From Podospora bellae-mahoneyi (Eukaryota > Ascomycota > Sordariomycetes > Sordariales > Podosporaceae), in the NCBI RefSeq assembly GCF_035222275.1, contig NC_085883.1, forward strand, positions 1,798,001 through 1,862,000: 64,000 nucleotides of DNA, given 5' to 3'. How positions within the stretch are numbered: the first letter of the stretch is position 1; each line of letters starts with the position of its first letter. Below are positions 53,594-64,000 of the stretch, in pieces. The notes beneath the pieces were generated by a model that was not told where the DNA came from, did no database searches, and was given only the letters and a program-made list of their open reading frames with translations. The translations under genes and the position numbers were made by a program.

Positions 53594-56500
53594 TGACGCA
53601 TGCCTTTCAATCTTTGAGATATAATGGTTGTAATCTAGGAAGACATCTGAGCTGGATCTTTTTCACATTCTTCATCGGGTGGGGGTTGGGGCGGGGATTT
53701 GACACTGCGGCGGTAGTCACGGAGATTGGATCATCAGGCTTGTGGATAGGAGGTCGGCTGGGGAATATGACAGGATGAGAACGAGGGTTTGGCCTAGCCA
53801 GCGGTTGTTTATGTTTTTCTCTTTCTCTTTTTCACAGATGTGTATTGCTCGAGATTTTCACGGATACCCCCTTCCCCTACCATACCAGCCACGTTAGCAC
53901 GTTTGGGCATTTTGTTGCGCAGACAAATTAAACTAATTTAATGTCATGAGAACTTGATACAATGTTCAAAAGCCTTCCGAGACATGATCAAGGCATGTTA
54001 AAAATATTTATAATTGTCCAAATTTTTCCTTGAACACCTATCAACCACCTGTTCGAACCCCCATCCGGATAGCAGTCTCTCCAGTTTTATGAGCAGAATA
54101 CACACTGTCGTCTGTTCTTTCCACCCTATCCCAAAACCCAACAAGACATCCTCCTAGAGAAAGCTCAGTACAGCCAAAGGCTTTTCGACTGAATATCCTT
54201 CACCCATAGAAGTTGACTGTTGGTTATATAAGTCTGGACTTAATCATGCACTGGCTGCTTACCCGCCTGCCCAAAATATTACATACAGGCAATTAATCAT
54301 ATAAATGCCCCGATATTGAGCTATCCCAGTACAAAGCGTAATCCAGGACAAGCGACTACACCCTGGGTAGACTGTTATAAATTGAGGCAAGAAAACGGAA
54401 TCTTTTGCGGGGCGGGAAAAAAGGGGGATTTTCAATCATGGCGGACTAGACACATGCTTTTTGTGTTACGGGTATTACCTATGCAGATAAAGTACCCAAG
54501 CTTACTATAACGTTTACCAGGTTGTGGGTGATAAGAGAGAAACATAGAGCAGGACTGAGAAGGCTTTTTGATTATGGCTACCTATTTTAGTGGAAAGGGT
54601 TAAGGAAACGAATCAGTCGCTGAGCTACTTTGTTTTTGTTTGTGCGAAGGATATGGCATGAGTGGTGTGAGTTAAGGCGATGATATAGCGGAAGGAGTAT
54701 GTCTAGAGTATGAACCAGTAATGTAGTGTTGGTTGACGAACCAGAAATAAGTAGACGTTAGATCGATAGCCTTTTCTAAGATACGGTCAATTTACACCAC
54801 GAGAAATGAACGAAATTCACAGCTACATTTTTATGAATCTGATTGCCGGCCGGCCGGTCAAACGCTCTGGACAGTGAACAGTGAGCTCGCTGCCTTCGAG
54901 GCCTCCTTTTGTTCCAGCTCGGAGTGTTAACTGATGGCCGAAGGAAGCTGGCATTGAATTCCAAGTCGGCAAGTCCGAGCAGCTAACGCCATGTCACAGA
55001 TCCCTCTGGTTTGTACCGATGAATGAGCCCTCATCGAACGGTGCTAGGTTCTCCTCTTAGAACGGCTCGTACAGCACGGCGCGGTGGTCAATGAGTCCTA
55101 CTTAATCAGACCTCCAGTACCCAAATCAGGCTACCTGGGATATCTATAATAGTGTATTACTACAGCTAGTTAAGTCCATTCTCCGTCGGCAGAACTAAAC
55201 AAGGGATTGCACCAATCATAAACTTAGTCAATCTTACGGCCTCGAAAGCGTCACAGAGACGACTGGAAGAGAAGAGCTTGAAGGGATGATGGAAGAGTTG
55301 TGTCAGCATGTTTTAATCACTTCCTGTTATTTGCCCATGTGTAAACATACCTATTGAGATATTGCCAAATACAAGATACCTTGACTATGGTTGCCTACGG
55401 CACCCACAACAGGCAGGAGCGAAGCTCCTCCTCCACGGGCCCAAGGGCCACCATGTATCTCGGGAAAAAGGAGGAAATGCTCCCGACATAAGAATAAACC
55501 AATGAGCATCCAGAGAACTCTCGGTCGCCAAGAACCCCCTTTTTCACCCCCTGAACAGTTGCTATGGTAACGGCGCTGCTCATCACCTTATGGGCAAAGA
55601 ATAGAGACTGCTTCTAGGAATGAGAGCTGTTGAAATGATTGATGGGCTTCCAAGATAGGCGAGAAGGTTTGTAATATTGTTAGGCGCGTTTCTAGTAATA
55701 CTTTCAGGTCCTGATTCTTACATTTGCGGCCTCAAGTTTTCTACCCCACGACTTGCTCAAGTCTCTCTACCTTGGCGTTGATCTCCGCAGAGAGCCTCGG
55801 GTTAGCTGTCGTACCTCCAGTCCAGAGTCCATGTTTCGGTCTCATCGACCTCATCACCTGCATTGCCGTTCACCGACGGCGGCTCGATATCTCGTCTCGC
55901 ATTCTCCTCTTGGAGTATCCTGTTCCGCACCACTTGGCTACCATCTCCCATCCTCAGCATCCATTGCCGAGCCCGGAAACTGCCTATCGATCAAAACAGA
56001 AGCATGCAGGCAACAAAACAAGCAAAGTCAAGCTTTCTGGTCAAGCTTTGAGTGATATCAAGCCGTCCATATCCCGTGTCCGCTGAGCACGTTACAGAAG
56101 CATCGTCGATCGGTTAGACAACGGCACGCGAGTGACTGCCGACTCGAGACATTGGCATATACCTCACCAGTGACCTCTCCCAAACGGGGCTACCTACCCG
56201 TTTCCTATTGTCCCTCGCAAGAACAACCCTGGAGAAGCAAACAACTCTGTAAATAGCTCCAAGTTCCCTCTCATGTCCCCAGAGCCTCGAAACAGTGTAT
56301 CTTGCTCACCCCTAACTGCCGAACGTCGATCTCCAAGTGCAAGATAGACTTGAAATTCTCCATCTCGTATACCTCCAACAAATGATCACCCTCGGAGAAC
56401 ACCACCGTCACACGAACCAAAAAAAAAAAAAGAATTTCATAGCGAAGCTTTTCCCTTCCCATACCACCCTTCCCGTGCAACAACGATCGGCGAATGTCGG

Positions 56501-59400
56501 ATGGGATACGGGCCGCCAGCAGTAAGCGGCATCACACCAGACATTTATACACACGCCCCCACCACCAACCAACCGGGCCGGTGCGATCCCGCTTTTGCTG
56601 GTGATAAAATAGAAAAAGGATGATCGTTTCTCAAAGAGGTCAAGTACCTTCCTCTCCCCTTCCCTTGTGAGACCAGCAAGTTTCTAGTATACAGCGTCCC
56701 GGAGGAAACAGGTCCGATAGGTGGTCGGTCCGACCCGGCACTTGTTCGATCTGAGAGAAGAGGAGCCTTCCTCGGCAACAAAACAGGGAGAAAATAGTGT
56801 AATTCTGGTCACGCCTGACGAAACGACAAAACAGGGGACCGAGATCTCGGCGCGTGAGATCTTTGGTGCTGGTGGCCACTGGCCAGGGGGTTCTTGTTGG
56901 AACGAATCACTCAGATCCTGTCTCCGCTGACTGGGGGGGACTCCCGAAGTGATGATGATACACTCCCGTGTTCAGCGAACCATCCATCTCTTGGCACCTA
57001 TGGGCAATAAATCTGATCTGTGTGGACACCGCCGCCCACCGCCACGGGGGAAGGTGAACAGAGATGCCAATTCTGTCACAAGTGGCTTGTGGTGGATTAG
57101 ATCTAGCGGGTTCACCCGTCTGGGCACTTCTACCGAGAAATGTTCGATATCCGGATTTTTTTTTTAATCTCTGTATATTTATTGCTCACCATCCATGCCA
57201 TCCTCGAGCAATTCAAATGACAAGAGTTCACAGGGTCGGCTACAGCCCCCTACCTATTTCCGTCCGTTGGACAACTGTTGCGGAAAGTAGCCGAAATGGT
57301 GGTTGTATCTCTTGTTTCCCAGCCCGATCCGACATAGCCGGGTGAGAAGGCGGAACTGATTATGCTAAATCGCCAAGCACATCATCAGCATGATATAGGC
57401 AAGCAAGCAGCAAGGGGTTGATATTGGAGGCCTCGAAACATAGGGAAGCAGAGGAAGAAAAATCGTGATATCAACTTTTGAAAGTGTAGCATTCGGCCAG
57501 CATCGGGTGAGGTTTTTCCCCCGTTGGTGAATGTTTTGGCGTACAACGGGCGGGCTGCCAAGAAAAGTCCCCCGAGTCGGCGGATGTCGGAGGATCGGCA
57601 GGTGTTGTGTGTGAGTGAAGTTCTTCGAAATGGCCGGCGCCCCCGGGGGGCCGAAGCTGATTGCCGGCGGAAAAGGAAAAGAGCGATGGGTAAAACCGGG
57701 ACAGGTTCTAGAACGTGCAGATTGGTGATGCAGGGGTTGTTCCTACCCGCTGGGCCAGGGTCACACACACACACACACACACACCCTTGGTTCCCGCGAT
57801 GATGGCCTTCTTGGCTTCTTGAAATTCTGGTACAGCCGTTTCACAGCATTTTGGCGATGGACTTGGCCTGCGTCGCCCGTGGCAGCTTGGCGAGCTTCTG
57901 GGGTCCCCCATCGGCCAGTCACGATAAGTGTCAATTGCTGTCATGGCTGACGTATTATTGCCATTTTGCTGCAGCATCCAAGCTGTTGGGTTTGCCGTGG
58001 CTTAGGTAATTCGCCCGAAGACTGCAAACTTGAAAAATTCTATTCGGTACACCGAAATGTTTCCCAGGGGTCTTTACCGCTCCTTTCCGTCCTCGTGACT
58101 TGTTGAAGTTCTCTTCAGTTGGAAAAAAATGCTATTAGTTCTCTTTCGCTTTTCAGCAGAGGGGTGTGGCCAATAGCACAATACGGATTTGCCGGAATCA
58201 CATGGGCGAGGCTTCGGAGCCAGGCCCCAGGTCACGTTGGCGGAAAGTTACGTAAGACACAAGCTCTCTTACCCCAGAAAATTCAAGACCAAACAAGGCA
58301 CCAAATCAAGCCCGGGCTTTCAACGGCCAACCCCTGGACAACGGAATTGAGAAAAGTTTTTGCTTTCGTAGTAGCACCAAGGCACCAACCATACCATCAC
58401 GATCACAACCTGTTGGAAGATGTGCGAAAACGGCAAGAAAATAGAAAAGTCAAAAATGCGGTCGGGAAGAGTCGGAACTGCGGTTTGTGACCTTTGATTT
58501 GCGGAAGGGCCCCGCCGATACTAATGCCCGCCCGGTACGATGACGGAATGTGGTCGGCAAAGCAGAATGGCATTTTGTGTCATAGCGGGGCATCCGTTGT
58601 GGGCTCGTGGCTCTCGGCAGCATCAGATGCTGTAGGTTCACTGCAAGTGCAGCAGCAGTTCATCCAAAACAGATACTTGCTTGTCGAAAGAATGTGACTG
58701 AATTGATCAACAGAGATGCGCCGGGCCAACGGAGACCAACAGGACGGTCGACCGCTTCATACCGCCCTTCGCCCTTTGGGACCACCCTCAATCCTCAACG
58801 GCGCGCGTCATGAGAGGAGGGCCCTGTAAAGTCTCTGTTGACCTCGTGGTGTTCCCCGGCACCATGCATGTCACTCGGCGGGCTCGTTGTGGGAGAGAGA
58901 GGAGGAACCGCGGGGTAAGGGTTGACGGCGTTGACTGTTCGAGAACAGGTTCAGCCCGGGAGAAACAGGTTGCCAAGGGCTCGGCACGCTCATGCCCCAG
59001 ACTTTTCGTCGTCCCACAGCCGTCTGCTGCTGCCGTCCAATGGCTGCGGGCCCAGGTAGAGCCCCTTTCAGCCCTGTCCGCTCATATCCACGACACCGTT
59101 TTTAGCAAAACAAAACAGCCGTATCCATGACGCCGCGCCGTGTTGGCTGGGGCCGCCATCTGCGGAGGAGCGTCATGTGCCAGGCTGGACGGGGTCTCAG
59201 CCTCTGAAGTGAGGCAAGCCCCACCCCTCCGGGGAAGAGTTGTTGACAGTACGGAGTGACAAGGCAGGTAACCAGCAAGACCTTGAAACGAATCCCTTCC
59301 TACTTTACCCGAGGATATCTTGCCTTACGGTGCGATTTAATAGAGAATACTCGGTACAAGTCCGAGTCTCGGAGAGGAAGGTAAAACGGAAAGCAGATAG
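53594..59400. other. 5.8-kb gene desert
   Basis: No gene is supported on either strand over this length. The first kilobase (53930-54800) is AT-richer with no recognisable element. A (CA)n microsatellite lies at 57761-57783 and a T run near 57158. Many short ORFs overlap without family marks. It could hold a noncoding transcript or remote control sites for PEPCK. Confidence 0.5.
57761..57783 (+). repeat. (CA)n microsatellite
   Basis: Eleven or so CA dinucleotides without interruption. Confidence 0.85.
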
Positions 59401-59485
59401 GAGGTGGCCCAAGTGGTCCAGGCAAGACGGCTGCACAGCAGACAAGCAGAAGAGGTAGGTAGGTTCAGGTTTGTGTGAAACAGGG

Positions 59486-59498
59486 CCGCCTGCTTCCG
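59486..59498 (+). promoter_or_regulatory. CCGN7CCG site upstream of PEPCK
   Basis: CCG CCTGCTT CCG, the arrangement known from Aspergillus as the AcuK/AcuM binding site of gluconeogenic genes, including the PEPCK gene acuF. It sits 538 bp before the ATG. A single 6-of-13 match is not strong alone, but the gene is exactly the expected target. Confidence 0.5.
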
Positions 59499-59800
59499 GA
59501 TTGGGATGTATCTTTGTCGCACCAAACAAATCACAAATCCACCCGGCGGAACGGCCCCAGAGAGAGGAATCGATGCATCGCCGCCTCTCCGTCCCGAAAG
59601 GCGACACGCAGCGACAGGGGCTTCCTTCAGACTCTCCGGAAACAATTCGTGGCCCAGCGGCCCAATCATTGTGAGCCCGAAGCAGCACCCACTCGCACCC
59701 GGTTCAGTCCCGGGCTTGGAGCCGTAAATCGCCAAGTTCTACAAGTTGGAATGCTGTCGTCACGCCTCATTGGATCTGCCCTGTTTAAGGGCCCCACGTC

Positions 59801-59810
59801 TTTATATATT
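59801..59810 (+). promoter_or_regulatory. TATA box of PEPCK
   Basis: TTTATATATT lies about 214 bp before the ATG at 60024 and is followed by a pyrimidine-rich stretch (CTCACTCCTC), a usual start region; a CCAAT-type ATTGG lies 30 bp upstream at 59769-59773. Confidence 0.55.
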
Positions 59811-60023
59811 CTCACTCCTCTGCCTCGGGTCTGTCTTATCAGCACTTCCCGGTCAACACCTGCCGCATACCCCATACGCTCCATACACTCCGGTTGTCAA
59901 CCCTGCAGAAAGTGGATTGCCCACAAGCCCCCATCGTCAAGCTCGTCCCAGCTCCCGTGTTCCCTGTCGACGCTCAGCCCAAACCTAAGCCAACACGACG
60001 GCCGCGAAAAGCACTTAAGAACC

Positions 60024-62472
60024 ATGAACGACCCCGTTGCCAGAACCGCATCTCCCTACACTGATCCATCCGTCAAAGGCCCTCGCAGCCATCTTCTCTC
60101 TTCCCAACGTCCCTCGACCAAACCATCCGACAGTCAGTATTCTCCTCTGCTCCCCCTTTCAGGCTTTCTGTGGCTGACCATGGCGTTCTTTTCACCCACA
60201 CAGTGCTCGTCAACACAGTAAACAAGACCGGCCTCCATCCCGGCGGTGTCGTTCCTCACCAGGAGCACACCGAGCTCGAGGAGGAGCTCCACGAGAAGGC
60301 TCACATCGACTACAACCGTGTTGCCATCATCGCCAACCCATCAGTGGCCGCCCTCTACGAGGATGCTTTGGTCTACGAGACCGGCACTGCCATCACCTCC
60401 AGCGGTGCTCTTACCGCCTACTCCGGCAAGAAGACTGGCCGCTCTCCATCAGACAAGCGTGTCGTCAAGGAACCATCTTCCGAGAACGAAATCTGGTATG
60501 TTTTACTCTTCGACTGTCTTGTTGAGACAACATCTGAACACAGTCCGCTAACGCATCCGATAGGTGGGGCCCTGTCAACAAGCCCATGACTCCTGAGGTG
60601 AGACTTTTGCTCCTTTCCTTTATTATTTTTTCTTTCTCTCTTTTATGTTTCTTCAGCCGATGGCACCCGGACCCCAAGGGGGCGGCGCCAAACATGCGGC
60701 CATACGACATGCGACAGGCGACATGCAACATTTGACATTCGACATGTGGCCGACATTACGAGCACGCCCCAGCGTGATGTCTGCTGCGCGCCTCGGCGTC
60801 CTATGAGACCAAAAGTCTGATGTCAATTCACCATGGACGTCATTGTCCTTGGCGATGAGCGCATCCACAATGGCTTTTTCTTTCTTTGTTTCTTTTTCGG
60901 GTGCCCGGAAGACGACGATGCTCAGTTTCTCGGCAATTTTGGCGGGCGGCAGCGTCATTGCAGCCTTGACAGCCCCATGTCGTTTTCGTCATACCCTGGC
61001 AATCCCCAAATGCACCCCGCTCCCGAGGGCCGATCCAGACCCCACCTTTTTCCTTTTCCTCATTCTCCACCAGCTCCGGATGACCATCACGTGGACACCC
61101 CAATGCTAACCACCCTTTGCCCAAATAGGTCTGGAAGATCAACCGTGAGCGTGCCATCGACTACCTCAACACCAGAAATCGCATCTACGTCGTTGACGGC
61201 TATGCCGGCTGGGACGAGAAGTACCGCATCAAGGTCCGCGTTGTCTGCGCCCGCGCCTACCATGCCCTCTTCATGCGCAACATGCTCATCCGCCCCGCGC
61301 GCGAGGAGCTCGAGCACTTCCACCCCGACTACACCATCTACAATGCCGGTTCCTTCCCCGCCAACCGCTACACTGAGGGTATGACCTCGGGCACCTCGGT
61401 CGCCATCAACTTTGCCGAGAAGGAGATGGTCATCCTCGGTACCGAGTACGCGGGCGAGATGAAGAAGGGTATCTTCACCGTCATGTTCTACGAGGGCCCC
61501 GTCAAGCACAACATCCTGACCCTCCACTCCTCGGCCAACGAGGGCAAGGACGGCGACGTCACCCTCTTCTTCGGTCTCTCCGGTACCGGCAAGACCACCC
61601 TCTCTGCCGACCCCAACCGCGCCCTCATCGGTGACGACGAGCACGTCTGGTCCGACACCGGTGTCTTCAACATCGAGGGCGGCTGCTACGCCAAGACGGT
61701 CGGTCTGTCGGCCGAGAAGGAGCCGGATATCTACAACGCCATCAAGTACGGCTCTGTCCTCGAGAACGTCATCTTTGACCCCGAGACCAGGATCGTCGAC
61801 TACGACGACGTCACTCTGACCGAGAACACGCGCTGTGCCTACCCGATCGAGTACATCAACAACGCCAAGATCCCCTGCCTGTCCAACAACCACCCCAAGA
61901 ACATCATCCTCCTGACCTGCGATGCCCGCGGCGTCCTCCCGCCCATCTCCAAGCTCAACTCGGCCCAGACAATGTTCCACTTCATTTCCGGTTACACCTC
62001 CAAGATGGCCGGCACCGAAGACGGCATCCTCGAGCCCCAGGCGACTTTCTCGTCTTGCTTCGCCCAGCCCTTCCTCGCTCTGCATCCCATGCGCTACGCA
62101 AAGATGCTCGCGCAAAAGATCGAGGCCCACGGCGCCAACGCCTGGCTGCTCAACACCGGCTGGGTGGGCGCCGGTTTCTCCCAGGGCGGCAAGCGCTGCC
62201 CGCTCAAGTACACACGCGCCATCCTCGACGCGATCCACTCTGGCGAGCTGGCCAAGGTGGAGTATGAGAACTATGGTGTTTTCAACCTGCAGGTTCCCAA
62301 GACTTGCCCCGGCGTGCCGGACGAGCTGTTGAATCCTCAGAATGCCTGGACTGCGGGGGCCGACAGCTTCAAGGCTGAGGTTACCAAGCTTGGTGGGCTT
62401 TTCTTGGAGAATTTCAAAAAGTATGAGAGCGAGGCAACGGATGATGTGAGGGCTGCTGCGCCGGTTGTTTAA
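60024..62472 (+). CDS. phosphoenolpyruvate carboxykinase (ATP)
   Basis: Four exons (60024-60132, 60204-60495, 60564-60597, 61129-62472) give 592 residues. Introns are 71, 68 and 531 nt. The P-loop [24 protein letters not shown] is the kinase-1a site of [58 protein letters not shown] and TSKMAGTE complete the family set, and R/K pairs for substrate are present. The conserved protein begins at [10 protein letters not shown] in exon 2, and the ATG at its head is made by joining exon 1 base A to TG of exon 2. The upstream ATG at 60024 adds 36 Ser/Pro residues in frame. Role: oxaloacetate to PEP, first step of gluconeogenesis, cytosol; normally repressed by glucose and induced on acetate, proline or lipids. 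N. crassa acu-6 and Aspergillus acuF are orthologues. Confidence 0.95.
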
Positions 62473-62930
62473 GTTTGGGGCGGGAAAGCATTACCAGCAT
62501 GAGATGGCGTTTTTTTTTGAGACTGCTTTGGATATAAGCATGGGTTTTTTTCCCCTTTCTTTCATATGGCTTTTTTTTTCTTTTCTCTTTCGACGCCAGC
62601 CTGGTTTTTTTTTGTCGCGCAGTACGCGGCGAGATGATGGGAATTACATGTTTGATATGAGAACACTTTTTTCTCGTTTTGGTTTAGGAAAAAAGGGGAT
62701 TAGATGAGAGAAGGGGTCAGTCATTACTGGACCAGGGGCGCTCTTGTGAGGCCTTTTCTGTTTATATATATAGTGTGTTGAAGTAATCAAGTCAGTTCGG
62801 AACACTTTTTGACCGTTGTGTGTGATGTGATTGTGAGCTTTTATTCCTGGTGATTCCGTTTCACATCATATACCCACAACAGACAACTTTATCCAAAAAA
62901 CCAAATAAAATTTCACCCCTATCCATCCAT
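62473..62930. other. PEPCK 3' flank
   Basis: 458 bp with T-runs at 62510-62590 and a TATATATA stretch near 62765; no gene. The P450 gene converges from the right. Confidence 0.5.
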
Positions 62931-64000
62931 CTATCTCCCCGTCGTCTCCCCCCTCCTCCTAACAAAAACAGGCAACCCCCCCTCCATAGGCAGCGTCAAG
63001 CTATCCCCACTCCTCCTCTCTTGTCCTCCTTCCCAAGCCCCCTCAAACTCCCACCCCCAAGCCACAACAGGAATAACCTGCACCGCAATCCCCTCGGCCA
63101 TTTTTCTTCCCAAACAACTCCTCGCCCCCCCGTAAAAAACCGGAAACTCGGCCGCGCCCTTGTGTTTGATTGTCCCATTTTCATCCAGCCACCTCTCCGG
63201 TCTAAACTGATCCGCGTCCTCCCCCCAGGTCAGCCTGCTCCTCTGCATAGCCCAGAGACACCACACCAGCACGCTGTCCTTTGGGAGAAACGTCCCGTCT
63301 GGGAGTGTGGTAGCTGCCTGGGCTTGGCGAATCTCAAATGGGATGGGGGGGTAAAGGCGAAGAGATTCGTAAAAGACTGCGAGAGAGTACGGTGCTGAAA
63401 GGGGGGTCAGGACTGCGGGGGAAAAGGGAAGGGAGGAGGAGGTGGTGTCAAGCGGGGCTTGTTCTCTAGCAAGAACACCCCTGACCTCGTCTCGGATTTT
63501 GGCCAAAACTTCTGGGTGAGAGAGCAGCAAGTAAAACGTCCAGGTTAGTGCCTGGCCTGTGGTGTCACGGCCTGCGGAGAGGTACGTCAAGGCCGCGTCG
63601 GCGACGGTGGAGGGGGAGTCGGGGATTGCGGACAAGAGGGATTGGATTAGTGATCCTGAGATGGAGTCTAGTTTCTCGCTATCGGGCGAGGTGGAAGGCG
63701 GGGGGGAACAGGAAATGGATTTGGCGTCTCGCATGGCGCGGGACACAATTTCGAGGCCGAATTTTTTGACGGTGGAAATGGATTGGCGGAACTTGTGGCC
63801 AAAAAAGAACTCGGTTAGGGGGTATAGGGGGTTTTGGAAGCGCTGGGCTGTGCAGCCCGAGGCGTGGTCGAAGGAGGAGGAGAAGGGGGAGGAGAAGTGC
63901 ATTTCCATCTGGACGGGAGGTCAGTCACCACGAACATGGAAAGGGGAGGAATGAGGGGGTACATTGTAAGCCATCTTCCCCATAAGCTTGGTGGTAATCT
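62931..64000 (-). CDS. cytochrome P450, C-terminal part (runs off the window)
   Basis: Exons 64000-63963 and 63908-62931 with a 54-nt intron (GTACCC...TCCAG) join KMAYN to MEMHFSSPFSSSFDHASG. It carries the I-helix ALTYLSAGRDTTGQALTWTF (AGRDTT), the K-helix FYESLRLYPPIPFEIR (ExxR), the PERF-like QFRPERWLDENG and the heme-ligand loop FPVFYGGARSCLGRKMAEG. The loop is the F-x-G-G-x-R-x-C-L-G type, so the Cys ligand and ExxR are intact. It matches the fungal CYP52/CYP63-like fatty-acid or alkane hydroxylase look (AGRDTT, LRLYP), but the subfamily is not assignable. The N-terminal anchor lies beyond the window. Confidence 0.9.

Noticed and set aside
54048-54080. GTTCGAAC stretch resembling a tRNA T loop
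   Set aside because: The flanks do not pair into a T stem and no acceptor or D arm is present.
61087-62238. 383-codon minus ORF opposite PEPCK
   Set aside because: Antisense shadow of a strongly biased gene; no family features, the plus frame is unambiguous.

Overview
The window is nuclear DNA of a filamentous ascomycete, most likely a Sordariomycete (Sordariales-like). The evidence is short introns (about 50-95 nt) with GTRNGT donors, CTAAC/CTGAC-like branch sites and YAG acceptors; protein families at home in Pezizomycotina (Pth11-like rhodopsin-domain protein, GH47 mannosidase, LaeA-type methyltransferase, CmcJ-like oxidoreductase, P450); and AT-rich repeat remnants carrying CpA-to-TpA changes typical of repeat-induced point mutation (RIP). 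All names rest on my own reading of translations; no search was run.

Layout. 0-8.3 kb: a possible plus-strand gene tail (1-47), a Cys-rich metallothionein-like gene, a class I methyltransferase (METTL/Methyltransf_16 type), a GH47 alpha-mannosidase and a DAL5-type MFS transporter, the last four all on minus. 8.3-21.1 kb: a rhodopsin-domain receptor-like protein, biotin-protein ligase (BPL1) divergent from the cytochrome-oxidase assembly factor COA4, the mitochondrial recombinase MGM101, a REEP/HVA22 membrane protein and an NAD(P)-dependent epimerase. 21.1-25.5 kb: a gene-poor accessory patch with a 0.94-kb RIP-damaged MITE-like element with 36-bp inverted ends, a decayed CmcJ-like oxidoreductase, microsatellite and a tRNA-like fossil.

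25.5-36.7 kb: a conserved block with a long LRR protein, DPM3, a coiled-coil proline-rich nuclear-type protein divergent from an OXLD1-type mitochondrial protein, and xanthine phosphoribosyltransferase (XPT1). 36.7-39.9 kb: a second decayed patch with two broken membrane-protein genes (one PAQR/Izh type) and minisatellite. 40-53.6 kb: an FAD amine/amino-acid oxidoreductase, a LaeA-like methyltransferase, two unknown proteins, a frameshifted unknown ORF, and a WD40-like protein whose frame runs on past a TAG stop. 53.6-60 kb: a 6.4-kb gene desert leading to PEP carboxykinase, with a TATA box and a CCGN7CCG site. The window ends inside a P450 gene on minus.

Functional links are loose, as usual for fungi: several genes serve mitochondria (COA4, MGM101, the OXLD1-like protein), others protein glycosylation (GH47, DPM3) and central metabolism (BPL1, XPT1, PEPCK). 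Two larger signals stand out: an in-frame TAG followed by 69 open codons in a hairpin context suited to A-to-I stop-loss editing (53381), and a strand-symmetric drift from C-rich 5' ends to G-rich 3' ends within coding sequences across the window.
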